Shown one piece after another: positions 1-5,129 of a stretch of DNA of 5,129 nt. The position numbers were made by a program, and so were the translations under genes. The stretch is from Planctomycetota bacterium. Lineage in GTDB: Bacteria; Planctomycetota; Phycisphaerae; UBA1845; PWPN01. Position 1 is the stretch's first letter. Each line of letters opens with the position of its first letter. The notes under the pieces are model-generated. The model searched no databases and was not told where the DNA came from. It saw nothing but the letters and a program-made list of their open reading frames with translations. The stretch is from contig CP070790.1 in assembly GCA_020346805.1 (NCBI GenBank), positions 3,662,045 through 3,667,173 of the forward strand. Direction: 5' to 3'.

Positions 1-541
1 AAAGGCCCTGAATATGTATACCAATCCGCAAATCATCACTACCTATGGCATCTATAACACTGCCATAGTCACCCTGGAAGGTAATGGTCACCAGATCATT
101 ATCGGGAACGCCGAAAGGATGGATGCCATTGTCTTTCAAGGAAGGTGTCGCCCCGAAAACCCAGTCCTCTTCAAATGCCGGAGTTAAAGTGTTACCGCCG
201 GGAAGAACGGGGGGCACAGACGGAACTATGAAATTCACGGTGGCGGCGTTGGTGATTACCGGCGATGAGAGAAGCGGCACCAAATCCACATCATCGAAAT
301 AGGCCTGAGCGATAAACGAATCCGGATAGGAGATGGCCAGGTTCTTGAACTCGAAACTGACCTGGCCGGTACCCGGAGACGAGACCGTAACCTGCATCAG
401 CGAGCCCAAATACAAACCTGCATTATTGGTGACTCGCTCAAAGTTGTAGATCATGTCGGCATTTACTGTCGCCGGCAAGACATGCACGACAAGCACGGCC
501 GCCCAGACCCACAGAATAACGACTCCACGCGAAACATTCAT
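1..541 (-). CDS. Secreted PEP-CTERM-like protein, 5' part only (3' end off the window)
   Basis: This is an open frame of 180 codons from the ATG at 541-539 to the window edge, with no stop. The start is supported by a strong AAGGAGG ribosome binding site 7 nt upstream and by an immediate signal peptide: MNVSR, a hydrophobic stretch at about residues 7-23, and a probable signal peptidase I site after V26-N27-A28. The mature part is rich in beta-strand-like segments. Its style, with YNFE near the mature N-terminus, an FEFKNLA strand, a YFDD segment, and near residues 165-180 an 'AIGSDDLRIGIHIQGL' segment, resembles exported PEP-CTERM proteins of Planctomycetota and other bacteria, where such a segment precedes the sorting tail. 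The diagnostic PEP motif, transmembrane helix and basic tail would lie beyond position 1, so this class is inference. Substrate or function is unknown; surface or extracellular location is likely. It is separated from the upstream oxidoreductase gene by 367 nt and is probably its own transcription unit. Confidence 0.8.
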   Translation of the reverse strand, partial: MNVSRGVVILWVWAAVLVVHVLPATVNADMIYNFERVTNNAGLYLGSLMQVTVSSPGTGQVSFEFKNLAISYPDSFIAQAYFDDVDLVPLLSSPVITNAATVNFIVPSVPPVLPGGNTLTPAFEEDWVFGATPSLKDNGIHPFGVPDNDLVTITFQGDYGSVIDAIGSDDLRIGIHIQGL

Positions 542-547
542 AATTTT

Positions 548-555
548 GCCTCCTT
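548..555 (-). promoter_or_regulatory. Strong Shine-Dalgarno of the PEP-CTERM-like gene
   Basis: On the minus strand the sequence reads AAGGAGGC and is followed by AAAATT and the ATG at 541. The core AAGGAGG matches the 16S anti-Shine-Dalgarno almost fully, with a 7-nt spacer. It is the best ribosome binding site in the window and fixes the start of this gene. Upstream AT-rich hexamers (TATTAA at 579-574, TATGAT at 607-602) could be -10 elements, but neither has a convincing -35 partner, so no promoter is called. Confidence 0.8.
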
Positions 556-652
556 AAGAATCTCCCAAGAGTATTAATAGAAAATTGACCCGAACATAAA
601 AATCATACATCCCAATCGTAGGGCGCCCGGCTGTAGCGAACCAGTAACAACT

Positions 653-737
653 GCGTAATTGCCAGAATTATGTGGAGTAAAAGCTCGGTTAAATTACATT
701 CGATGCCGTTGGATTGATGTAAATCATTTAATTACGC
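653..737. repeat. Long-range 8-bp inverted repeat, GCGTAATT/AATTACGC
   Basis: The arms GCGTAATT (653-660) and AATTACGC (730-737) are perfect reverse complements separated by 69 nt. They lie upstream of the PEP-CTERM-like gene. They could be paired protein-binding half-sites or the base of an RNA stem, but the AT-rich composition makes a chance match of this size plausible. No function is assigned. Confidence 0.3.
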
Positions 738-753
738 TTAGTTATCGGTGAAC

Positions 754-788
754 AAAAAAGTGTCCGGCTCCGGGTTTCAAGCGGAAAC
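754..788. repeat. Small-repeat-like motif with adjacent 5-bp hairpin
   Basis: The plus strand has six A residues followed by GTGTCCGGCTCC (754-771), with TCCGG occurring twice in tandem (763-767 and 769-773), and then a hairpin GTTTC-AAGCG-GAAAC (774-788). The A-run followed by GTGTCCGGC resembles one arm of dispersed palindromic repeats found in many genomes carrying REP-associated tyrosine transposases; this likeness is from memory and was not searched. The second arm of such an element is missing, so at best it is a remnant. On the minus strand the same stretch ends in six T residues, but no stem directly abuts them, so it is a poor intrinsic terminator. Confidence 0.25.
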
Positions 789-854
789 GTTATCGGCCCT
801 TTGCTCCGATATGTTTCGTCCTGCTATTAAGACATATAGGTGGAGATTTGTGGT

Positions 855-893
855 GGCAGGTCTTGTTCCGGCATGTCGGGATTCAACACTGCC
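855..893 (-). repeat. Imperfect inverted repeat just after the oxidoreductase gene
   Basis: Sixteen nt past the oxidoreductase stop, minus-strand GGCAG (893-889) can pair with CTGCC (859-855), and inside it TTG (886-884) with CAA (865-863), plus a weak CCG/CGG inner stem (879-877 with 870-868). It is well placed to end the two-gene transcript or protect its 3' end. The following bases are ACCACAAATC rather than a U-run, so it is not a standard Rho-independent terminator. Transcript end formation here is a guess. Confidence 0.3.
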
Positions 894-908
894 CTACCTG
901 GGATTTCA

Positions 909-2072
909 TCAACCTTCCAGGTGTTTCATTTGGATGACCTTACGTTGAGCGATGGCCTGCTGAGCGGCGATGGGGATACGCAAGGCATTGTAGCCGACGT
1001 TTACGTCGGTTAAGGGCTGCCGACCGCGGGCCATGGCGTCAAGGAAGTCGAGGTGCAGGGCTCCGGTGCCGCGATGTTTGTAGATTTCCAGTTTGTCGAG
1101 TTTGCTTTCCGGGACGTCGATGCGCTCGTCGCGTTTGCCGGGTTTTCGGACGGTGATGTATACCCCACTGCGGGGGAAACAGAGCATACCCTTGGTACCG
1201 ACGATGGTGGTGTCGGCCTTGGAAGGCCTGGCGAACATGCACAGACCCAGTGAGAGTTTCTTACCTTCTTCGAAATCGACGGCGACGGTGGCATGGTCCA
1301 GGGTATCCCGTCCGGTGTAGACACTTATACCGCCGGTGGCGGTTACCCGCAGGGGTTTGGCGTCGATGAGCCAACCGAGTATGTCGAAGTCATGGCAGTT
1401 TTTTTCCACCAGCGATCCGCCGGAGAGTTTCTTGTAATATCGCCAATTCTTTTGGGCGTTTACTTCGGGATCGTCATAGAGTTTGGCCCAATCGCCGCGG
1501 AACTCGGCGGCCCAGACGTATTTGAGTTGGCCGATGGTGCCGGCGTCCAGCAGTTGCTTGATCCTGCGGTAACCCGGCATGTAGCGCATCTGCTGCCCGA
1601 CGGCAAAGACGCGATCGCATTTACCAACGGCCTCCACCACGGCCTTGGCGTCGGCCAGGGTGGTGGCCAAAGGTTTTTCGCAGAGTACGTGCAGGCCGCC
1701 GTGCAATGCTTCAATGGCAATTTGTTTATGAGCGTAGTTGGGGGTGGCGATCAAGACGGCGTCGCAAAGTCTGGAATCAATGAGATCTGTGTGTCTGGCG
1801 AAGGTTTTAATATCACCACCGCCGACCAATTGGATGCCCGCTTCAACTTTCTCAGGGACGATGTCGCAGAGGGCGGTTATTCGATAGCGGTCGGGGAGGG
1901 CCTTGATGATGGCAATATGGGCCTTGGCCCGGTTGCCCACGCCGATTATGCCCATGCGAACCATACCTTTGGCTGCCGTCTCGGCTCTACCTGCACTTGC
2001 CCACCCAAGCGCGGGCATGGCAAACGAGGTGGTCTTCAACATTTGTCTGCGGGTTATCGATGAAGCTGTCAT
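909..2072 (-). CDS. Tat-exported Gfo/Idh/MocA family NAD(P)-dependent oxidoreductase
   Basis: The 387-residue protein begins with a twin-arginine signal: T7-R8-R9-Q10-M11-L12-K13, a hydrophobic region, and likely cleavage near A27 or A30. This implies export of a folded, cofactor-loaded enzyme, as known for glucose-fructose oxidoreductase of Zymomonas. A Rossmann fold follows, with GIIGVGNRA (G41-A49; G44-x-G46-x-x-A49) and the hallmark E132-K133-P134, whose lysine is catalytic in the family. The C-terminal alpha/beta domain holds G218-G219-S-L-V-E223-K224-N-C-H227-D-F-D230. H227 and D230 fit the usual GGxxxDxGxHxxD motif, but the first aspartate is E and the next residue is K, marking a subgroup. 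The ATG is supported by the Tat signal and by GGAGAA upstream. It starts 4 nt after the GH2 stop, so the two are very probably co-transcribed and translationally coupled. The natural role is probably oxidation or reduction of a sugar or keto-sugar in the periplasm. The visible motifs do not resemble the GH109 N-acetylgalactosaminidase motif as I recall it. Family assignment is firm; substrate is unknown. Confidence 0.93.
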   Translation of the reverse strand: MTASSITRRQMLKTTSFAMPALGWASAGRAETAAKGMVRMGIIGVGNRAKAHIAIIKALPDRYRITALCDIVPEKVEAGIQLVGGGDIKTFARHTDLIDSRLCDAVLIATPNYAHKQIAIEALHGGLHVLCEKPLATTLADAKAVVEAVGKCDRVFAVGQQMRYMPGYRRIKQLLDAGTIGQLKYVWAAEFRGDWAKLYDDPEVNAQKNWRYYKKLSGGSLVEKNCHDFDILGWLIDAKPLRVTATGGISVYTGRDTLDHATVAVDFEEGKKLSLGLCMFARPSKADTTIVGTKGMLCFPRSGVYITVRKPGKRDERIDVPESKLDKLEIYKHRGTGALHLDFLDAMARGRQPLTDVNVGYNALRIPIAAQQAIAQRKVIQMKHLEG

Positions 2073-2076
2073 GATA

Positions 2077-4908
2077 TTACTTCTCCATTGGGGGCGTTGT
2101 TGAAGCAGAACAAAGATTCTCGATCAATTTCATATCCACCGTATGGGTGGGGACAAATTTTTCGCCGCTCATATATCTAAACAGACTGCTCAATAATTGC
2201 CGGGCGACCGGGCGATGGTCGAGATCGTTCAGCAGGTCGAGACTGCTAACTACGATTTTGCCCTCACCGACGTTGGCCTCAAACAAAATTCCTAACCGAT
2301 GGTTGGTATACCAGTCGTCGATTACCTGGACCAGGGGACGGAAATCAGGATCGAAGTCATCCAGGACCATGACCGTCGATTTGTTCAACAGATCCCACCA
2401 CTGCCAATTGGTATGGTATTCGGTGGGGAACGAGATAAAGATGGGGTGTCGCGGATCGCAGAAAATTCCCAGGTGACGATCCTGGTTCTTGAACAACCAT
2501 TTATTCCAAAAGATCGGCTCGAACGAGGAAGGTTGAGAAAATTTTGGGGACAACCGCTGAGGCAGCAGAAGTACCTTACCGCCCTTTTCCAGGATGGATT
2601 TGGCATCGGCATCCAGCTTCCTGGAAATCATTATATCGTCGGGCGGCGCTACATCCGGCGAGTCGGGATAGACCCAGATGTTCCAGTGATTTTCAATATT
2701 CAGGTTTCTTAACGACACGGAAATGAATAACTTCTCGGGAGCGACCGCTTGAGATAATTCGAAGGTGATTCTTCCCAGCCTGGTAGCGTTTCCAACTGGT
2801 ATGGTAGTTTCGTCGAACTGACCTGACACGATGTCCTGGCCGCTCGCACTCCGAACAAACCAGAGGGGAAGAGTTTTTTCAATAGGAGCCGATCCAAAGT
2901 GGGCGATTTCCACATCGGCAGTGAAAGCTTCGGCTTGGGTAAATACCCGTTTGGACATTCGCAGCAAGAGAACCGTCCTGCCGCAAAAAGATCTGAATTG
3001 ATAGGGCTGCATAATACCCTTGGAATCCCAAAAGGCGTCCAAGGTTCCAACTAACGCCGTTCCCTGTCCGGGAAAATCATGCAAGGAAAGAAGCTGAAAA
3101 CCGGCGAGGCCGGGAGTTCGCAGCATGGTTTCGATACCGGCCTTAAACAGCAAGCCATTCAGCATCCCGGAGGCCCTCGAGAAATATTCGGCTTGATCGA
3201 GCATGTGATTTTTGGCCAGCGAGTCTCGAAAGGCTTCCAGGTTACGGGCCTGCAGCACGCCGGTGTACTTTTCGATTTGCTTGAAGTTGGGATAGACGCA
3301 CCACTGGCTAATTTCATGGGCTACCACTGGTTTTTCGCATAGAGAAATCTGTTTACGGTAATCAACATTGGTAGCGGGTCCCAACGGTCCGCCATGGAGT
3401 CGAATCGGACCGCCCTTTCTCGGCAACACGTGGTAGTCACCGGTTGGGGATTCCGGCCATCCGGAACCGCCGGTGTATAAATGACGAGGGTCTTTTTCCT
3501 TCCAGTACTTGTTGATTTGGGCGACAAATTCCGTGCTTTTGTCCCCTTTTAATTCGTTACCTACCCCCATCATGCAAAAAGATGGGTGGTTGCCGTAAGT
3601 TTCGAGAATGCGGTCGGCCTCGGCATAGACAAATTTGTCAATCGGTTTACCGCTGCCTACCTCAGTCCAGATCGGCGTTTCCACCTGGAACATAAGACCC
3701 AATTTATTGGCGGCTATAAATGCCGCTTCCGGCGGGCACCAGGAATGAAAACGGATATGATTGATACCGTAGGATTTAGCGGTCTCGAACATCTGCAGCC
3801 AGGCGTCCGCCTCCATGGCCGGATAACCGGTAAGCGGAAAGATGCAGCAATCCAGGTTGCCGCGGAGAAAAGTGGGTCGGTCGTTGATGGTAAATTGTGT
3901 ACCTTTGGTACCGATGCGGCGCATGCCGAATTGCGTTTTCTTATAAGCGGTCAAAAGATGTCCGTTATTACTAACCTCTATCATGCCCACCAACTCATAT
4001 ACTGTTGGCGAGAATTCATCCCAGAGTTTTACATCCGGTCCCATATTGAAATTCATTTCAACCGTTGATTCAGGATCTTCGCTTATATTAACTTTTGTAT
4101 GTTGTGATTTATATCTGACAAGGCGATCATCGAGCCTCCTGACCCGTAGAGTCAATGTTGCGTCAAATTTCCGGCCGGTGGTGTTGCCGATGCCCAGCAC
4201 CGTTTTTGCGATCTTGTTTTTGATATCGGGGTAAACCTGTATCGATTTAATCCATACCGGCTCAGTAACTTCGAGGGCAATTCGTCCGATGATGCCGTTC
4301 CAGTTGGTCTGGGTTTCGTCGGTGACTGAATGAGCCCAATATTGTGCGGTGCCGGTGGGTTTAACGGTAAACAATCCTACGTTGTATTTGATGTTGTTAT
4401 CCACCCGAATAGTCAGCCGATGTTTACCGGGCGCCATCAAATCGGTCAGGTCGTAGATGTGCGGCACGCAAAGGCTATCCTGCATACCCGCCGATTTGTT
4501 GTCCACCCATACCCGTGTCTCCCAGTGACATCGTTCAAGCAAGAGGGTGATCCGTTTACCCCCCCATTTGTCGGGAATGGTAACATCGCGCTGATACCAT
4601 GCGGGACCGACGTAACGGTAAACACGAGATAAACGGGTAGTTTCTTTTTCGGTAGTTTTGGTGCCATAACCGGCCTGGTCGGTGGATCCGGGCAGTTTAA
4701 TGAGATCCGGCAGCTTGCTTTCAAACCACTTTCGGTCAACACCCTGGTTTTCGGGATCCAACTTGAATTGCCAGGAGCCGGCAAGATCGATGACTTTGGA
4801 TACTGAGGCACTCGCCGGATTATCAGCGTTTGCCTGAGTTCCCAAAGAGACAGTCAGAATTGCAATAAGCAAGACCGCGAATTTTACATATGCTTTTTTA
4901 CCGGACAT
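2077..4908 (-). CDS. Secreted glycoside hydrolase family 2 enzyme (beta-galactosidase/beta-glucuronidase type)
   Basis: This 943-residue retaining exo-glycosidase candidate acts outside the cytoplasm. Residues 1-28 form a Sec signal (MSGKK, hydrophobic 10-22, cleavage after A26-N27-A28). Domains in order: N-terminal GH2 sugar-binding jelly roll, about 38-215 (DLAGSWQFKLDP, then PHIYDLTDLM and HRLTIRVDNN); Ig-like domain, about 218-328; (beta/alpha)8 barrel, about 336-640. In the barrel are INDRPTFLRG (341-350), GINHIRFHSW (381-390), the acid/base motif GVGNELKGD with N451-E452, and a likely nucleophile E532 in KPVVAHEISQW. A beta-sandwich of about 645-760 and a final alpha/beta domain of about 760-920 (GGKVLLLP; VGEGKIVVSSLDLL) complete it; the latter resembles the glutamine-amidotransferase-like domains appended to some glycosidases. 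The frame extends to a GTG at 4974, but ATG 4908 has GGAG 9 nt upstream and starts the signal peptide directly, so I chose it. Followed after 4 nt by the oxidoreductase gene. GH2 covers beta-galactosidase, beta-glucuronidase, beta-mannosidase and others; the sequence alone does not decide the sugar. Confidence 0.93.
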   Translation of the reverse strand: MSGKKAYVKFAVLLIAILTVSLGTQANADNPASASVSKVIDLAGSWQFKLDPENQGVDRKWFESKLPDLIKLPGSTDQAGYGTKTTEKETTRLSRVYRYVGPAWYQRDVTIPDKWGGKRITLLLERCHWETRVWVDNKSAGMQDSLCVPHIYDLTDLMAPGKHRLTIRVDNNIKYNVGLFTVKPTGTAQYWAHSVTDETQTNWNGIIGRIALEVTEPVWIKSIQVYPDIKNKIAKTVLGIGNTTGRKFDATLTLRVRRLDDRLVRYKSQHTKVNISEDPESTVEMNFNMGPDVKLWDEFSPTVYELVGMIEVSNNGHLLTAYKKTQFGMRRIGTKGTQFTINDRPTFLRGNLDCCIFPLTGYPAMEADAWLQMFETAKSYGINHIRFHSWCPPEAAFIAANKLGLMFQVETPIWTEVGSGKPIDKFVYAEADRILETYGNHPSFCMMGVGNELKGDKSTEFVAQINKYWKEKDPRHLYTGGSGWPESPTGDYHVLPRKGGPIRLHGGPLGPATNVDYRKQISLCEKPVVAHEISQWCVYPNFKQIEKYTGVLQARNLEAFRDSLAKNHMLDQAEYFSRASGMLNGLLFKAGIETMLRTPGLAGFQLLSLHDFPGQGTALVGTLDAFWDSKGIMQPYQFRSFCGRTVLLLRMSKRVFTQAEAFTADVEIAHFGSAPIEKTLPLWFVRSASGQDIVSGQFDETTIPVGNATRLGRITFELSQAVAPEKLFISVSLRNLNIENHWNIWVYPDSPDVAPPDDIMISRKLDADAKSILEKGGKVLLLPQRLSPKFSQPSSFEPIFWNKWLFKNQDRHLGIFCDPRHPIFISFPTEYHTNWQWWDLLNKSTVMVLDDFDPDFRPLVQVIDDWYTNHRLGILFEANVGEGKIVVSSLDLLNDLDHRPVARQLLSSLFRYMSGEKFVPTHTVDMKLIENLCSASTTPPMEK
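2081..2086 (-). promoter_or_regulatory. Ribosome binding site of the oxidoreductase, inside the GH2 gene end
   Basis: Minus-strand GGAGAA (2086-2081) lies 8 nt before the oxidoreductase ATG (2072). It is formed by the last GH2 codons, Met-Glu-Lys, just before the GH2 TAA at 2079-2077. Ribosomes finishing the GH2 enzyme would therefore expose and reload at this site, which is the classic layout for translational coupling. Confidence 0.7.
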
Positions 4909-4917
4909 ATTGAAAAA

Positions 4918-4921
4918 CTCC
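4918..4921 (-). promoter_or_regulatory. Ribosome binding site deciding the GH2 start
   Basis: Minus-strand TTTTGGAG ends 9 nt before the ATG at 4908. The in-frame GTG at 4974 and ATG at 4935 have only weak purine stretches upstream and would put about 22 or 9 extra residues in front of a normal Sec signal. This makes 4908 the preferred start. Confidence 0.65.
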
Positions 4922-4957
4922 AAAATGCCAACCATAGTCCAACAACAAAAGAAACCA

Positions 4958-4971
4958 TGAAAACGATTTCT
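4958..4971. promoter_or_regulatory. Candidate LacI-family-type operator
   Basis: The 14-nt TGAAAACGATTTCT agrees at 11 positions with the general LacI/GalR-type palindrome TGAAACCGGTTTCA, including the central CG and both TTTC/GAAA arms. It sits about 50-63 nt upstream of the GH2 ATG, a plausible place for a repressor. The match was made by eye in AT-rich DNA, no regulator gene is in the window, and chance similarity is possible. Confidence 0.3.
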
Positions 4972-4974
4972 CAC

Positions 4975-4996
4975 AGTTTCTTTTGTAGTTGAAACT
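4975..4996. repeat. Inverted repeat AGTTTC / GAAACT upstream of GH2
   Basis: The 6-bp arms AGTTTC (4975-4980) and GAAACT (4991-4996) are perfect reverse complements around a 10-nt AT-rich centre (16 nt between arm centres). The spacing suits a dimeric regulator contacting one face of the helix. It overlaps the possible -10 region and the end of the GTG-initiated frame extension. There is no U-run, so it is not a terminator. Confidence 0.4.
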
Positions 4997-5022
4997 ATAC
5001 CCTGTATCGAAATATAAAACCA

Positions 5023-5129
5023 CTAAACCGGTTCTGTTTTACCCGGGATGGCTACCGGGGGAACGGGCAGTTTGCCAAACTCGTATTTGGGCGGGGAGAG
5101 ATCTTCTTTGGATTCATTCATAACCCAAT
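5023..5129 (-). CDS. C-terminal tail of an unidentified upstream protein (or a 32-residue small ORF)
   Basis: An open frame enters from the right edge and stops at TAG (5025-5023). Its visible residues begin WVMNESKED and end GKTEPV. The last 30 or so are proline-rich and charged, with no hydrophobic segment, as expected for a flexible cytoplasmic or surface C-terminal tail. An internal ATG at 5121 would give a free-standing 32-residue peptide, but no ribosome binding site can be judged from the few bases left, and the frame stays open to the edge, so a longer gene is the better reading. It runs in the same direction as the GH2 gene, 114 nt ahead of its start, and could be the preceding operon member. 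A transporter tail would fit the context, but nothing visible proves it. Confidence 0.5.
   Translation of the reverse strand, partial: WVMNESKEDLSPPKYEFGKLPVPPVAIPGKTEPV

Larger units (their letters stand above)
542..908. other. Gene-free stretch between the oxidoreductase and the PEP-CTERM-like gene
   Basis: These 367 nt hold no convincing gene on either strand. The part nearest the PEP-CTERM-like gene (about 542-740) is AT-rich and should contain its promoter. Visible structure includes an 8-bp inverted repeat pair (GCGTAATT at 653-660, AATTACGC at 730-737), an odd palindrome TAAATCATTTA (720-730), an 8-bp palindrome GGGCGCCC (621-628), a direct repeat GTTATCGG (741-748 and 789-796), a small hairpin (774-788) and an imperfect inverted repeat just after the oxidoreductase stop (855-893). 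None forms a textbook intrinsic terminator with a stem directly followed by a U-run, so how the upstream transcript ends is not clear from the sequence. Confidence 0.7.
4909..5022 (-). promoter_or_regulatory. Probable control region of the GH2/oxidoreductase unit
   Basis: This 114-nt AT-rich gap lies between the stop of the upstream reading frame and the GH2 start. It contains TATAGT (a possible -10; minus-strand GGGTATAGTTTC) without a clear -35. It also has a perfect inverted repeat AGTTTC-10 nt-GAAACT (4975-4996) and an imperfect palindrome GAAAACGATTTC with a central CG (4959-4970). GAAAC-type half-sites recur at 4951, 4959 and 4991, with the opposite orientation at 4967 and 4976. Such clustering fits binding by a sugar-responsive repressor or activator. 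It could instead be only the internal spacer of a longer operon. No stem followed by a U-run ends the preceding frame here, so read-through from it is possible. Confidence 0.4.

Noticed and set aside
754..788. Intrinsic terminator using the minus-strand T6 run
   Set aside because: The 5-bp stem is separated from the T-run by about 14 nt, and the nearer CCGG-AG-CCGG pairing would leave an impossible 2-nt loop.
748..948. 66-codon plus-strand open frame in the gap after the oxidoreductase
   Set aside because: It has no ribosome binding site, overlaps the 3' end of the oxidoreductase on the other strand, and its translation shows no domain, signal or consistent composition.
1293..2063. 256-codon plus-strand open frame opposite the oxidoreductase
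   Set aside because: It is wholly antisense to a protein with clear Tat, Rossmann and EKP motifs. The translation is glycine-rich and has no recognisable family. It is explained by codon bias of the real gene.
3586..4068. 160-codon plus-strand open frame within the GH2 gene
   Set aside because: It is antisense to the GH2 barrel with its conserved motifs and has no family resemblance, so it is a shadow frame.
4909..4974. GTG-initiated extension of the GH2 protein by 22 residues
   Set aside because: There is no good ribosome binding site before the GTG at 4974. The extension would precede a normal Sec signal that starts directly at ATG 4908 with GGAG in front of it.
1..5129. CRISPR array, tRNA, rRNA or complete insertion sequence
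   Set aside because: Reading both strands showed no regularly spaced repeats, cloverleaf with CCA-type end, rRNA-like stretch or transposase coding frame.

Overview
The window reads as part of a moderate-GC bacterial chromosome, most likely from the PVC group (Planctomycetota such as Phycisphaerae or relatives, or Lentisphaerota). The reasons are the combination of a Sec-exported family 2 glycoside hydrolase, a Gfo/Idh/MocA oxidoreductase with a twin-arginine signal, and an exported protein resembling the PEP-CTERM proteins common in these lineages. No single marker gene fixes the taxonomy, so this is inference.

All supported genes lie on the minus strand; in transcription order they run from right to left. 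(1) 5023-5129 is the last 34 codons of an open frame entering from the right, of unknown function. (2) 4909-5022 is a 114-nt gap with clustered GAAA/TTTC half-sites and palindromes that could be an operator region. (3) 2077-4908 is a 943-residue secreted GH2 enzyme with its acid/base and nucleophile glutamates visible. (4) 909-2072 is a 387-residue Tat-exported Gfo/Idh/MocA oxidoreductase, beginning 4 nt after the GH2 stop, with its ribosome binding site inside the GH2 3' end. (5) 542-908 is a 367-nt gene-free stretch with inverted repeats and a short motif resembling a mobile-repeat end. (6) 1-541 is the 5' part of a secreted PEP-CTERM-like protein whose C-terminus is outside the window.

The likely joint role is breakdown of a glycan outside the cytoplasm. 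The GH2 enzyme would release or trim a sugar, and the Tat-exported oxidoreductase, which would carry NAD(P) bound after folding in the cytoplasm, would oxidise or reduce the sugar or a keto-derivative. The tight coupling of the two genes is directly visible; the substrate and reaction are not. I see no tRNA, rRNA, CRISPR array, intact insertion sequence or origin. Nothing here is clearly an undescribed system; the most interesting part is the coupled GH2/oxidoreductase pair and its upstream region.
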